Below, in pieces: positions 50,897-61,000 of a stretch of DNA of 64,000 nucleotides. Below the pieces are notes generated by a model. The model was not told the DNA's origin. It did not search any database and saw only the letters and a program-made list of their open reading frames with translations. The position numbers were made by a program, and so were the translations under genes. Location: positions 1 through 64,000 of the forward strand of contig JAZKZE010000109.1 in NCBI GenBank assembly GCA_045612485.1, read 5' to 3'. The DNA is from RGIG5327 sp045612485 (GTDB lineage Bacteria > Verrucomicrobiota > Lentisphaeria > Victivallales > UBA1829). Numbering within the stretch: the first letter of the stretch is position 1; each line of letters begins with the position of its first letter.

Positions 50897-53467
50897 TCAG
50901 ACAGCGGTTTCCTTGCTCTCTTCCGCTTTCCCATTCCCCATTTCAAGCTGTGTGGGCTTGTGCCAGTAGGCAATAATGGTATTGGTGATGAAGATGGAGG
51001 AGTAGGAACCGAAGATCATACCAAAGAGCATCACAGACACAAAGTCACGGATACCGGGACCGCCGAAAATCACCTGCATAAGCAGCACCATCATGGTGGT
51101 GACAGTCGTGAGGATCGTACGGGAAAGGGTCTGGTTCACACTCAGATTGATCAATCCCCAGTAAGTACAGGAGCCGTTCTTCATAAGAGTGAGGTTTTCA
51201 CGCACACGGTCGAAGGTAACGATAGTATCGTTGATGGAGATACCGATGATGGTAAGTGCCGCTGCCACCACATTCATGGTGATCTGACCGCCCAGCATCA
51301 GGTAAAGACCGATACTTGTGACAACGTCATGCAGAAGAACGATGTTTCCGGCAATGGAGTAGGCAAACTGGAACCGGAAGGTCATATACAGGATCATCAC
51401 AGCAAAGGAGAGGATCATGGAGATGATGGAGATCTTCAGGAAGGTGGATCCGATCAAAGCTCCCAGTGTGGACTGGGACTTGGGAACAAACTTGCTGTCA
51501 GGATATGCCTTCTGCAATGCTTTGGTCACAGCCTCATTGATCGCTGTCCCCTGTTCAGCAGTTGCAGCCTGTTCTTTTTTGTCACGGATGAGGATTTCCA
51601 CTTCCCGTTCATCGCCGCCGGCACCGCCAGCTTTGTAGGTGATCTTGTTTTCAAAACCCTGTTTGGTAAGGAATGCATCCAGTTTTTCAGCGGGAACAGC
51701 TTTTGCATAGGAATACACCAGCTGGGTACCGCCTGTAAAGTCAATACTCAAACAATCCTTTCCTCTCACACATACCACAACGATGGCAGCAAGGATAAAG
51801 AGTGTGGAAAATCCGATGGCATACCATCTCTTACCCAGGAAGTCAAAGTTGGGTTCCTTGATGAATGCGCACATCTTGAGACTTGTAACATGGAAGAAAC
51901 GCATCATAAGATCGAAGAGCAGTCTGGTAAGGAACACCGCAGTAAACATGGTGGTGAATACACCGATAGCCAATGTCACTGCAAAACCTTTGATCGCCCC
52001 AGTTCCCTGCCACAGAAGAACCATGGACACGAAAAGGGTGGTAAGGTTGGAGTCAAAAATGGCACTGTATGCACGGTCAAAACCCAGATCCACAGCATTC
52101 TGCAGAGTCTTGCCTGCATTGATTTCTTCACGGATACGCTCATAAATAAGCACGTTTGCGTCAACAGCCATACCGAAGGTAAGGATGATACCGGCAATAC
52201 CGGGCAATGTAAGCGTCACGTCAAATGCGGCAATGGCACCAAGGATCAATACGCCGTTGAGTGCAAGAGAAATAACAGCAATGACACCGCTCTTGAGGTA
52301 GTAAACGATCATAAAGATCATAACTACGATAAGACCGGCGATACCGCTGTAGATACCGTCGCGGATAGTGGTTTTACCGATAAGGGGGTCGATGTCGGAC
52401 TGTGCCTGGATCTCCATGGAGAAAGGCACACTTCCGGAAACGAGGGCGTTGGAAATGTTTTCCGCATCTTCACGGGAGAAGTTACCGGAGATCTGGGCGT
52501 TGCCGCCTGTGATCGCCTGACGGATCACAGGAGCGGAATAGAGCTGACCATCCAGAACGATACCAAGTCTGCGGCCTACGTTGCGGCTGGTGACCTCACC
52601 GAACTGAACTGCACCCTTGTGTTTGAAGGAGAGAAGGATCTCACGCTGACCGAACTGGTCCATGGCGGCATAAGCATTGTCGATCTCTTTCCCGTCCATC
52701 TGTGCTTCACGTTCCACAAGATAAACTTCTTCAACAAGTTTGCCGTCACGCATTTCCTGGGATTTGAGAAGTTCATATCCTTCAGGAGCAGTAAAAGTCT
52801 TGGGATTGGCATAATATGCCTGGAGTTCCCGTTCATTGTCAGGATGGATGAGACGGAACTGGAGTCTGGCGGAAAGTTTCACCAGATTTTCAATAACGAT
52901 CTTTTCTTCCTTGGTGGCAAGAGGCACACGCATGGAAATATATTCACGTCCGGCAGGAGTGATATCCGCTTCATAGATATTTTTTCCGGTAAGACGTTTG
53001 CGCAGTGTTTCAATGGCAATATCTCTGTACTGGTCGAAATTCTTTTCGATCTTTTCCCTGTCCGCTTTTTCAGGAACAAGGGCAAGCATGAATTCCGCAC
53101 CACCGTCCAGGTCGATACCGAGACGGATGGAACCGGCAGAGTTTTTACGGATCACAGAGATCACGTCACGGTTGGTGGTGATCTTCTGGCTTTTTACAAT
53201 AACAGGTTTCACCAGAGAAGCAAGCTGAACACCTTTTTCCGCAGCAACAGTTTCCAGTGCGGCAGAATTGGAGGGAGCTTCCCCTTTGGCATATTTGGCT
53301 TTGGCTGCTTCAATAACTTCGGCAGCTGTCTTGGAAGAGGGATCCGCAAGAATACCTTTGAAGGTATCATAGAAATCCCGCTGTCCCAGGGGATACATGG
53401 AAAAGAGGAAGACGCCCAGCACAAGCAGGGCGAAAACCGATCTTAAAATTACAGGTTTCTTGTTCAT
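50897..53467 (-). CDS. secDF: Fused protein-export protein SecDF
   Basis: An 856-residue inner-membrane protein that uses proton flow to pull exported proteins across the membrane after SecYEG. The SecD half (about 1-520) has an N-terminal helix, the large periplasmic domain with RLGIDLDGGAEFML near 118, and helices with the GMAVDANVLIYERIREE motif. The SecF half (about 550-856) has SIDFTGGTQLVYSY and the matching ISINDTIVTFDRVREN. Fusion of SecD and SecF in one chain occurs in several phyla. The start overlaps the yajC stop (ATGA). Confidence 0.96.
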   Translation of the reverse strand: MNKKPVILRSVFALLVLGVFLFSMYPLGQRDFYDTFKGILADPSSKTAAEVIEAAKAKYAKGEAPSNSAALETVAAEKGVQLASLVKPVIVKSQKITTNRDVISVIRKNSAGSIRLGIDLDGGAEFMLALVPEKADREKIEKNFDQYRDIAIETLRKRLTGKNIYEADITPAGREYISMRVPLATKEEKIVIENLVKLSARLQFRLIHPDNERELQAYYANPKTFTAPEGYELLKSQEMRDGKLVEEVYLVEREAQMDGKEIDNAYAAMDQFGQREILLSFKHKGAVQFGEVTSRNVGRRLGIVLDGQLYSAPVIRQAITGGNAQISGNFSREDAENISNALVSGSVPFSMEIQAQSDIDPLIGKTTIRDGIYSGIAGLIVVMIFMIVYYLKSGVIAVISLALNGVLILGAIAAFDVTLTLPGIAGIILTFGMAVDANVLIYERIREEINAGKTLQNAVDLGFDRAYSAIFDSNLTTLFVSMVLLWQGTGAIKGFAVTLAIGVFTTMFTAVFLTRLLFDLMMRFFHVTSLKMCAFIKEPNFDFLGKRWYAIGFSTLFILAAIVVVCVRGKDCLSIDFTGGTQLVYSYAKAVPAEKLDAFLTKQGFENKITYKAGGAGGDEREVEILIRDKKEQAATAEQGTAINEAVTKALQKAYPDSKFVPKSQSTLGALIGSTFLKISIISMILSFAVMILYMTFRFQFAYSIAGNIVLLHDVVTSIGLYLMLGGQITMNVVAAALTIIGISINDTIVTFDRVRENLTLMKNGSCTYWGLINLSVNQTLSRTILTTVTTMMVLLMQVIFGGPGIRDFVSVMLFGMIFGSYSSIFITNTIIAYWHKPTQLEMGNGKAEESKETAV

Positions 53468-53880
53468 TTCTTTTCAGGCTCCGCATTGGCTGCTTCATTC
53501 CGTACGATCTGGCTGACAGCATTTTTCAATACTTTGATGCGGGCATTATCAGAGATCTTGATAACAAAGTGATCTTCTTTGACCGTATCAACAGTACCCA
53601 TGATACCGCCGATGGTCACGATCTCTTCGCCCACTTTGATGGAAGAAAGCATCTCTTCTTTTTTCTTGCGTTCTTTTCTCTGACCGTTCCACATAAGGAA
53701 AATAAATACTCCCATGATCACGATAAAGGGAACCATTCCGCCAAGGCCTTCCATCATGCTCTGGGGCTTTTTGGGTGCGGCAGAACCATCTTTTTGGACA
53801 GGCATCTCTGTCTTTACATTGACATTATTGTTTGCGGTTGCTGTGCCGAGGGCACCATTTGCGATTGTGTAGATCGTCAT
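53464..53880 (-). CDS. yajC: Preprotein translocase accessory protein YajC
   Basis: 138 residues. A single membrane helix (MVPFIVIMGVFIFLMWNGQRKERKK, about 50-72) is followed by the conserved cytoplasmic domain (LSSIKVGEEIVTIGGIMGTVDTV). The N-terminal stretch of about 45 residues, before the helix, is longer than in E. coli. YajC associates with SecDF and YidC. It is coupled to secDF by a 4-base overlap and has its own promoter at 53926-53953. Confidence 0.95.
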   Translation of the reverse strand: MTIYTIANGALGTATANNNVNVKTEMPVQKDGSAAPKKPQSMMEGLGGMVPFIVIMGVFIFLMWNGQRKERKKKEEMLSSIKVGEEIVTIGGIMGTVDTVKEDHFVIKISDNARIKVLKNAVSQIVRNEAANAEPEKK

Positions 53881-53925
53881 ACTTTTTCTCCATATTTAAG
53901 TTACTTTTTATTCGTATGATCCTGT

Positions 53926-53953
53926 AATTTACTCCATAAATCTTCAAGTGCAA
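53926..53953 (-). promoter_or_regulatory. Promoter of yajC-secDF
   Basis: On the minus strand TTGCAC, a 16-base spacer and TAAATT, about 45 bases before yajC. Confidence 0.5.
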
Positions 53954-54041
53954 GGAAAAAAAGGCTTTTTCGACAGAAAAAACTGCATAAAAGCACATTT
54001 TTACAGCGATTTTCCCTGTTCACCTCATACAGGATGGAAAA

Positions 54042-54075
54042 TGAAAAAGCCGGTACTCTTTTTCAGGGCACCGGC
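54042..54075 (-). terminator. Terminator of the rpmH-to-jag operon
   Basis: On the minus strand TGCCGGTGCC pairs with AGTACCGGC, followed by TTTTTC. It lies directly after the jag stop. Confidence 0.8.
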
Positions 54076-54081
54076 AGAAAA

Positions 54082-54942
54082 TCACTTTTTCAAAGAAATG
54101 GTCACGCTCTTGAGTGCCCCTTCGCCGGAACTTTCCGTGACAAGATCCGCTTCATTTTCCAGAGTGATGTGGATGATGCGGCGGTCATGGGAGTTCATTG
54201 GAGGCAGAGTCTTGGGTTCGCCCCAACGACGCACTTCCTTGGCGGAATCCAGAGCCTGCTGACGCAGATTGTCATCAACATCGGAACCGCCTTCAGAAAA
54301 ATCCCTGCGGAAATTTCTTCCTCTTCCGCGGTCATCAAAATTTCTTCTGCGGCCGCCTTTATCCCCTTTTCCTTTATCGGAATGATCTCCGCGGTCTTTG
54401 CGTTCATTGCGGGAAGCATATCCGTCAAGATCAATGTACACCTTCGGAAAATCAGGATTTTCCTTCTGCATCATCTTGTTGAGGATCAGCTGGAGACTTT
54501 CCAGTGTCTGACCTTTGCGTCCGATGATGCGTCCGGCATCTTCACTGTTCACATAAAGGTTGATCTTGCTTGTACGGCCTTCCGCCTTCACGGTTCCTTC
54601 CAGTCCCAGGTAGTCCAGCATGGTCACAAGTGCCACTCTGGTCTTGTCCACCATTTCCTGTGTCACAGGAATAACGGTGCGTTCACGACGGTTTTTACGC
54701 CCTTCCTTTTCCCCATCTTCAGTAGTTTCATCGTCTTCTTCGCAGGAACAGCAGCAGGGTTCTTCAGAAACTTTTTCATCGCTGCAGCAGCAACAGCAGC
54801 AATTTTCTTCCTGAACTTTTTCTGCGCATTCACTGTTTTCAACAGGATGAGCAGGAACATTTTCTGCGGCGGCAACTGCTTCGGCAGGGGAGGAAATGTT
54901 TTCTCCGGCAGGAGCTTCCACCATGTCTTTTTCGTTTTCCAT
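54082..54942 (-). CDS. jag: Jag/KhpB RNA-binding protein with a poly-cysteine N-terminus
   Basis: 286 residues. A KH-type domain (about 95-165) has INLYVNSEDAGRIIGRKGQTL. An insert rich in Arg, Gly and Asp (about 185-225) separates it from the R3H domain (about 230-286, LRQQALDSAKEVRRWG and NSHDRRIIHITL). Jag/KhpB binds RNA and is usually found next to yidC, as here. The N-terminal 85 residues replace the usual Jag-N domain with an acidic segment containing six consecutive cysteines (48-53) and a second cluster, Cys63-65 and Cys67. That could bind metal or be a low-complexity expansion of TGC/TGT codons. The start is 18 bases after yidC. Confidence 0.9.
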   Translation of the reverse strand: MENEKDMVEAPAGENISSPAEAVAAAENVPAHPVENSECAEKVQEENCCCCCCSDEKVSEEPCCCSCEEDDETTEDGEKEGRKNRRERTVIPVTQEMVDKTRVALVTMLDYLGLEGTVKAEGRTSKINLYVNSEDAGRIIGRKGQTLESLQLILNKMMQKENPDFPKVYIDLDGYASRNERKDRGDHSDKGKGDKGGRRRNFDDRGRGRNFRRDFSEGGSDVDDNLRQQALDSAKEVRRWGEPKTLPPMNSHDRRIIHITLENEADLVTESSGEGALKSVTISLKK

Positions 54943-54960
54943 AATTTCAAGCCTTTGCTT

Positions 54961-56688
54961 TTATGCGGGTTCAGAACCGGAGCTTTTCGCTTCCTTTTCC
55001 TCTTCCCTTTTTGCTATATATTGTGTATATTTCATCTGTAAAATACTGAAAATCTGGCTGACGGTCCAGTACAAAGTAAGCCCGGAAGGCAGATTGTAAA
55101 GCATGACCAGCATAATGATGGGCATAAACATCATCATCTTCTGCTGCATGGGATCGGCTCCGGTAGTGGGGGTCATCTTCTGCTGCCAGACCATAAGAGC
55201 TGTCATAATAAGGATAAGGGGATGTATCCCGTAGCCGAAAAGGAACTGGGGCCCCACAAGGTCGGGTTTGGTCAGGTCGGCAGCCCACAGGAAGGAAACA
55301 TGGCGAAGTTCCACAGAGGCATCCAGTGCAGAATACAATGCAAGGAATACCGGGATCTGAAGCAGGATAGGCAGACAGCCGCCCAGGGGGTTCACTCCTT
55401 CTTTGCGGTAAAGTTCCATCATCTTCTGATTCATCAGCTGGGGATTGTCTTTATATTTTTCCTTGAGCTCTTTTACCATGGGGCCGACTTTCTGCATCTT
55501 ACGCATGGAGTTGTTTGCCTTCTGGGTCACAGGCCAGAACACAACACGGACGATAATGGTAAGAAGGATGATGGCAACACCGTAAGAGCCGCACCACTCT
55601 TTCAAGTACTTAAGGAAAACCACCAGCGGACGGGCAAGAAATTCCATGAAGGAGAAGTAGGAAAGGTGCAGAACGCCGATAGCAGTTTCCGGAAGTTTTT
55701 TGATCTCTTCCACACTCTTGGGTCCGGTGTAGCAACTCACTTCAACGGTGCAGGGAACATTGGCAAGAAGGGTTACATTGTTATACACCCCGCCGACGGA
55801 GGGGACAAAATAATTTTCCTCCGGATCTTCCGGCATGGGCTTTGCCATTCTGGTCAACTGAAAACCGCCGTCAAAAGGTTTGGCAGGAAACATGAGAGAA
55901 GCAAAATATTTATTGGAAGTCCCGATCCAGTCAACCGGGGAACTGACAGCCGCCTTTTTGAATTTTTCCTCTTTGGAGGAGGGACTCACAGAGGAAAGTT
56001 TTTTAGCAGAGGCATGACAGAATTCGATATTGTGGGGATCATTGTAAAGAGAATCCCCGGCAAGATATTTAAGCGGGGGAAGTCCGGCATTCCACAGAAC
56101 AAGTTTGGAAAGCACCACAGGAGTAGAGCTCAAGTTGACAATGGAATAAACACATTTAAGAGAGTAGGATGCAGGTGCAAGAGAAAAGATCTGTGTAATG
56201 CGGATGGTATTTTTGCCATCGGTATAAAGTTTCTGAAGTGTGACAGATTCCTGATTGGAAGCATACTTTTCCACTTTGGCAAGCTGCCAGGGGGCGGGAA
56301 GCGCAAGAGCAAAACTGCGCACGGATGGATCTTCAGGAACAAACTCCACATCCTTCTTCTTGTCGGAAGTGTGTTTATATTTGAAAAACACACTTTTCAC
56401 CACACTTCCTGTGGCAGGATCAATACTGAAAGAAACAAAATCATTACGCAATATCAGAGCAGGATAAACTTTCTGCACTTCCACTTTTACCGCTTTCACA
56501 GGAGCGGGAGCCTGAACAGGAGCCTTTTGTGCTTCAGGCACAGTATTTTTCACAGGGACAGTCGGCACGAGAAGTCCCTGGGGATTTTCAACAGCATCTT
56601 TTTTGGAGTAGGAGGTAAAATACCACCAGCCCGCAAGAAATATAACGGCGATCAGGATCACCACAACAGATTCTTTATCAAATTTCAC
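54961..56688 (-). CDS. yidC: Membrane protein insertase YidC
   Basis: A 575-residue insertase for inner-membrane proteins. One N-terminal helix (about 8-25) precedes a large periplasmic domain (about 60-340), the Gram-negative form. The five-helix insertase core follows (about 350-560), with VVFWPVTQKANNSMRKMQKV near 390, GGCLPILLQIPVFLALYSAL near 434-453, and a final helix with MLYNLPSGLTLYWTVS. The C-terminus is short and lacks a long basic tail. It is the fourth gene of rpmH-rnpA-yidD-yidC-jag. Confidence 0.96.
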   Translation of the reverse strand: MKFDKESVVVILIAVIFLAGWWYFTSYSKKDAVENPQGLLVPTVPVKNTVPEAQKAPVQAPAPVKAVKVEVQKVYPALILRNDFVSFSIDPATGSVVKSVFFKYKHTSDKKKDVEFVPEDPSVRSFALALPAPWQLAKVEKYASNQESVTLQKLYTDGKNTIRITQIFSLAPASYSLKCVYSIVNLSSTPVVLSKLVLWNAGLPPLKYLAGDSLYNDPHNIEFCHASAKKLSSVSPSSKEEKFKKAAVSSPVDWIGTSNKYFASLMFPAKPFDGGFQLTRMAKPMPEDPEENYFVPSVGGVYNNVTLLANVPCTVEVSCYTGPKSVEEIKKLPETAIGVLHLSYFSFMEFLARPLVVFLKYLKEWCGSYGVAIILLTIIVRVVFWPVTQKANNSMRKMQKVGPMVKELKEKYKDNPQLMNQKMMELYRKEGVNPLGGCLPILLQIPVFLALYSALDASVELRHVSFLWAADLTKPDLVGPQFLFGYGIHPLILIMTALMVWQQKMTPTTGADPMQQKMMMFMPIIMLVMLYNLPSGLTLYWTVSQIFSILQMKYTQYIAKREEEKEAKSSGSEPA

Positions 56689-56811
56689 AATTTACCCTTT
56701 CCCTGCAGTTGACTCTTTTGTTTCAACTGCTGTTTTACCGGACAGATCCATCACTACTCCGGTCATATCTTCATTCTACTCCGGCTCAGCCGGAAACATT
56801 CAGGCAACAAA

Positions 56812-57090
56812 CTATTTTCTTTCCCCAGGAACATCGTTTTTATAAAAAAGACTGCTCAGGGAAAACTCTTCCGGCACCGGATCATACCCTCCTTTACAGA
56901 AAGGATGACAACGCAACAGACGACACAATGCCAGAACTATGCCTTTAACTGCACCGTGTTTAAGTACAGATTCCGCAGCATAAGCGGAACAACTGGGATG
57001 AAAACGGCAGCAACGGGGCAGATAAGGGGATATACAGCATTTATAGATCCGCAGCAAAAGCAGAAAAAAACCGGACACAGAAAGCGTCAA
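56812..57090 (-). CDS. yidD: Membrane protein insertion efficiency factor YidD
   Basis: A small membrane-associated protein assisting YidC. The motif CCISPYLPRCCRFHPSCSAYAAE and the following KGIVLALCRLLRCHPFCKGGYDPVP are the family signature. I place the start at the TTG at 57090, which overlaps the rnpA stop (TTGA), follows a CGGAA site and gives 92 residues, close to the usual length. An open frame extends to 57219 inside rnpA but has no family-like sequence there. TTG start and overlap suggest translation coupled to rnpA. Confidence 0.88.
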   Translation of the reverse strand: MTLSVSGFFLLLLRIYKCCISPYLPRCCRFHPSCSAYAAESVLKHGAVKGIVLALCRLLRCHPFCKGGYDPVPEEFSLSSLFYKNDVPGERK

Positions 57091-57485
57091 TTTGAATTCC
57101 GGGAAGTATCCTTCCACGGCGTCATCCCTGACTTCTTCATCAGATAAAGCAGCTGGGACGCAACTGCATCCATCTTCATCTTCAGGATCTCTCTCCTGGG
57201 AATAAGCAGGATCCGGCACCCTTTCATCTCCACTTTACTGCTCAAAACACGCATTGCTTCATGCAAAAGACGTTTTGCACGGTTCCGCCGTACAGCTCTC
57301 TTATCGAACTTCCGGCTGCAAATCACCCCGTAATGAACTCCGCTTTCAGATTCCGGACATGGTGCATAGATCAGCAAGGTACAGTATGAAGTATATTTCC
57401 GACCATTTTCCCGGACATAATCAAATTCACTTTTCAAAGTAAATCTGTTTTCCCGTCCGATAAGTCCAGCACCGCGTTCCGACAT
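57087..57485 (-). CDS. rnpA: Ribonuclease P protein component
   Basis: 132 residues; it binds the RNase P RNA and helps cleave the 5' leader of pre-tRNAs. RENRFTLKSEFDYVRENGRK at the start and the RNA-binding motif KFDKRAVRRNRAKRLLHEA (about 64-82) are diagnostic. The position directly downstream of rpmH is almost universal in bacteria. The end overlaps the yidD start. Confidence 0.95.
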   Translation of the reverse strand: MSERGAGLIGRENRFTLKSEFDYVRENGRKYTSYCTLLIYAPCPESESGVHYGVICSRKFDKRAVRRNRAKRLLHEAMRVLSSKVEMKGCRILLIPRREILKMKMDAVASQLLYLMKKSGMTPWKDTSRNSN

Positions 57486-57555
57486 CTTACACCGTATTCA
57501 CCACAGAAACAGCCGGGAGAAATTTTCATTTCTCCGGCTGCATTCAGCAGAAAAA

Positions 57556-57693
57556 TTACACAAGAGCAAGACGTTTACGACCTTTGGCACGACGTCTGGC
57601 AAGGACCTTGCGGCCGCCTTTGGTTGCCATTCTTGCTCTGAAACCGCAACGGCGGGCTCTGACGAGTCTGGAGGGCTGATAAGTTCTTTTCAT
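57556..57693 (-). CDS. rpmH: Ribosomal protein bL34
   Basis: 45 residues, strongly basic, beginning MKRTYQPSRLVRARRCGFRA and ending KGRKRLALV. This matches L34 along its full length. In E. coli the family is usually 46 residues. It heads the rpmH-rnpA-yidD-yidC-jag operon behind a strong promoter (57777-57804). A GAGG-containing site precedes the ATG. Confidence 0.97.
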   Translation of the reverse strand: MKRTYQPSRLVRARRCGFRARMATKGGRKVLARRRAKGRKRLALV

Positions 57694-57776
57694 TTTGTTA
57701 CCTTTCCCCTCCGCATTTTCTACGGAGGCTTGTTATTGTTTTATTACCGATTTGGAATCACAAAAATTGAGCAACT

Positions 57777-57804
57777 AATATACTCTCATTACCATATTTT
57801 TCAA
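57777..57804 (-). promoter_or_regulatory. rpmH operon promoter
   Basis: On the minus strand TTGAAA, a 16-base spacer and TATATT. It is the best match to the window's promoter pattern and lies about 80 bases before rpmH. Confidence 0.8.
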
Positions 57805-57918
57805 GTGCAAACGCACCCTTTTCGATAAAAAAATCACTTTTTTTATTTTTTTACAACCTTCAAAACCCATTTCCGGCAACTTTCTTTTCTCTTTTTTTCA
57901 TTATACCGGGTTTTACAA

Positions 57919-57947
57919 TTGAAATTTATCCCGTACGCGTATATATT
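57919..57947 (+). promoter_or_regulatory. ileS promoter
   Basis: TTGAAA (57919-57924), a 17-base spacer and TATATT (57942-57947). The start at 58053 leaves a leader of about 95 bases. Confidence 0.7.
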
Positions 57948-58052
57948 ATTAGTTTAAAGTCCCGCATGTATGTAATAACATTTTCTCCATCCGGGTACAG
58001 CAGCAGACAAAAATTCTTTAACATACACAACAACCAACAAGGAAAGAAGATC

Positions 58053-61000
58053 ATGTTCAAAGTAAGACAGGGTCAGATGAACTTCCCCAAAATGGAGGAA
58101 GATGTTCTCTCATTCTGGAAACAGGATGCCACATTCAAAAAGTCTCTGGAAAACCGCAAAGGCAAAGAAGAGTTCGTTTTTTATGACGGACCTCCCTTTG
58201 CTACAGGTCTCCCCCACTACGGACACCTGCTTGCCGGTACCATCAAAGACGTTGTTCCCCGTTACCAGACCATGCGGGGCAAATACTGTGAACGCACCTT
58301 CGGCTGGGACTGCCACGGCCTGCCTGTGGAATATGAAATGGAAAAACAGCTGAATCTTTCCGGTAAAAAAGAGATCGAAGACTACGGGATCGACAAATTC
58401 AATGAAGCCTGCCGTTCCATCGTTCTGCGCTACACCAAAGAGTGGCAGGAGATCGTAACAAGAATGGGCCGCTGGGTGGATTTTGAAAACGGCTACCGCA
58501 CCATGGATCTTGATTACATGGAATCCATCTGGTGGCTTTTCAAACAGCTCTGGGATAAGGGGCTTATCTATGAAGGCTACAAAGTCCTTCCCTACTGCGC
58601 CCGCTGCTCCACTCCTCTCTCCAACTTTGAAGCCAACCAGGGCTACAAGGAAGTGGTGGATCCCGCCATCACCATCCGTTTCAAAGTAAAGGGTGAGGAA
58701 AACACCTACATTCTGGCATGGACAACCACCCCCTGGACTCTGCCCTCCAACATGGCACTTGCCTTTGGTCCGGATGTGGACTATGTGAAGGTGAAAGACG
58801 GAGAAGACTTCTACATCCTCGCTCAAGCAAGACTTTCCGCCTACTACAAAAAAGATGAAATGCCCGAAATCGTCAGCACATTCAAGGGCAAAGAGATGGA
58901 AGGCACACAGTACGAACCCCTCTTTCCCTACTTCCTGGGCGAAAAAGCCAAAGGCGGTTACCTTGTGAAAGGAACCGAATACCAGCAGGTGAAGGAAGGT
59001 TTTGACTTTGTGAAAGAAGGTGCCTACCGTGTAATCACTGCCGACTATGTCAGCACGGAAGACGGTACCGGTATCGTACATATCGCCCCGCTCTTCGGGG
59101 AAGATGACTGTGCCGCAGGTAAAGCATACGGGATCCCCGCTGTCTGTCCTGTGGATGCGGAATGTAAATTCACCTCCGAAATCTCCGATTATGCCGGAAG
59201 ATTTGTAAAAGATGCCGATAAAGACATCATGGACCGTCTGAAGGCGGAAAGAAAACTTGTGGCACGCTCCACAGTAAAACACAGTTATCCCCACTGCTGG
59301 CGTGATGACTCCCCCCTGATCTACAAAGCGGTCACCACCTGGTTTGTGAAGATCGATCCCATCAAGCAGAAAATGCTCAATGCCAACTCCCAGATGACAT
59401 GGGTACCCTCTCACATCAAAGAGGGCCGTTTCGGAAAATGGCTGGAAAATGCCCGTGACTGGGCGATAAGCCGCAACCGTTACTGGGGCTGCCCCCTCCC
59501 CATCTGGAGAAATGAAGATACAGGGGAAATGATCTGCGTGGGTTCCGTTGCCGAACTGGAAAAACTTACCGGCAAAAAAATCACCGATATCCACAAACAT
59601 TTTGTGGACGATCTGGAGATCCGTACAGAAAACGGAACAATCCTCCGCCGCGTTCCTGAAGTACTGGACTGCTGGTTTGAATCCGGTTCCATGCCCTATG
59701 CCCAGAAACATTATCCCTTTGAAAACAAAGAACACTTTGATAAAACCTTCCCTGCCGACTTTATTGCAGAAGGTCTTGACCAGACCCGCGGATGGTTCTA
59801 TACTCTGGTGGTCATGGCGGCGGCTCTCTTTGACAAGCCCCCTGCCCTGCATGTGATCGTCAACGGTCTGATCCTTGCGGAAAACGGTCAGAAGATGAGT
59901 AAGAGACTCAAAAACTATCCCGATCCGCTTGACATCGTCCGTACCTACGGAGCTGATGCGCTGCGTCTTTTCCTGCTGGGTTCTCCTGTCGTCAGAGCGG
60001 AAGACCTGAAATTCTCTGAAGACGGCATCAGGGAAGTGATGCGCGGCGTCATGCTTCCCCTCTGGAACTCCTTCAGCTTCTTCACCACATACGCCAACGT
60101 GGATAACTGGACACCTGCCGCCGACGGCAAATGTCCGGAAAAACTTTCCAACCCCCTTGACCGCTGGATCCTTTCCTCCCTTGCGGACATGGTGGAGGAA
60201 GTCCGCATTGCCATGGACGGCTTCCAGCTGCAGAAGGCTGCCAACAGATTTGAACAGTTTGCGGAAGACCTTACCAACTGGTACATCCGCCGCAGCCGCC
60301 GCAGATTCTGGAAAAGTCAGAATGACGGGGACAAAAATGATGCCTACGCCACACTTTATTATGCACTTATCACCTTTGTAAAGTGTGCTGCCCCCTTCAT
60401 TCCCTTTGTGACAGAAGAGATCTACCGCTCCCTGCGTACAGAATCCATGCCGGAATCCGTCCATCTCTGCGATTATCCTGAAGCGGAGATCTGGAGACGG
60501 GATGCAATTCTGGAAAAACAGATGACTGCTACCAGAACAGCGGTCTCTCTGGGAAGATTCATCCGTACACAGAAGAATCTGAAAGTCAGACAGGCTCTGG
60601 CAAAGGCTATGATCGTTTCCGATGATGAAGAAACAAGAAAACTGCTTCAGGAAACAAGTGACATTATCGCAGAAGAGCTGAATGTGAAAAAGATCGTTCT
60701 GAGTGCCAACGAAGAAGAACTTGTCAGTTTCAGCGCAAAGGCGAACTTCAAAGTTATGGGCAAAAAACTCGGTGCCCAGATGAAGGAAGCTGCCGGGATC
60801 ATCTGCAAGTTCACCTCTTCCGAGATCGCTGGCATCGTCCGCGGTGAAGCGAAAAAGATCTCTCTTGCTTCCGGTCTGGAATATGATGTGACCGAAGACG
60901 ATCTTGCCATCGTCCGTACGGAAAAAGAAGGTTTTGCCGCTGCGACCGAAAACGGTATCACCATTGCACTGGATACCAACCTTACTGCGGAACTGATCGA

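Larger units (their letters stand above)
57694..58052. other. Divergent promoter region between rpmH and ileS
   Basis: It carries the rpmH promoter on the minus strand and the ileS promoter on the plus strand, about 115 bases apart. In many bacteria dnaA and oriC lie next to rpmH, but I see no DnaA-box cluster here. Confidence 0.7.

Noticed and set aside
50873..53446. Plus-strand open frame of 857 codons
   Set aside because: It is the antisense shadow of secDF; composition is His/Gly/Ser-rich, typical of shadows.
57694..58052. Origin of replication near rpmH
   Set aside because: The rpmH-rnpA neighbourhood is often next to oriC, but there is no dnaA or dnaN and no visible cluster of DnaA boxes.
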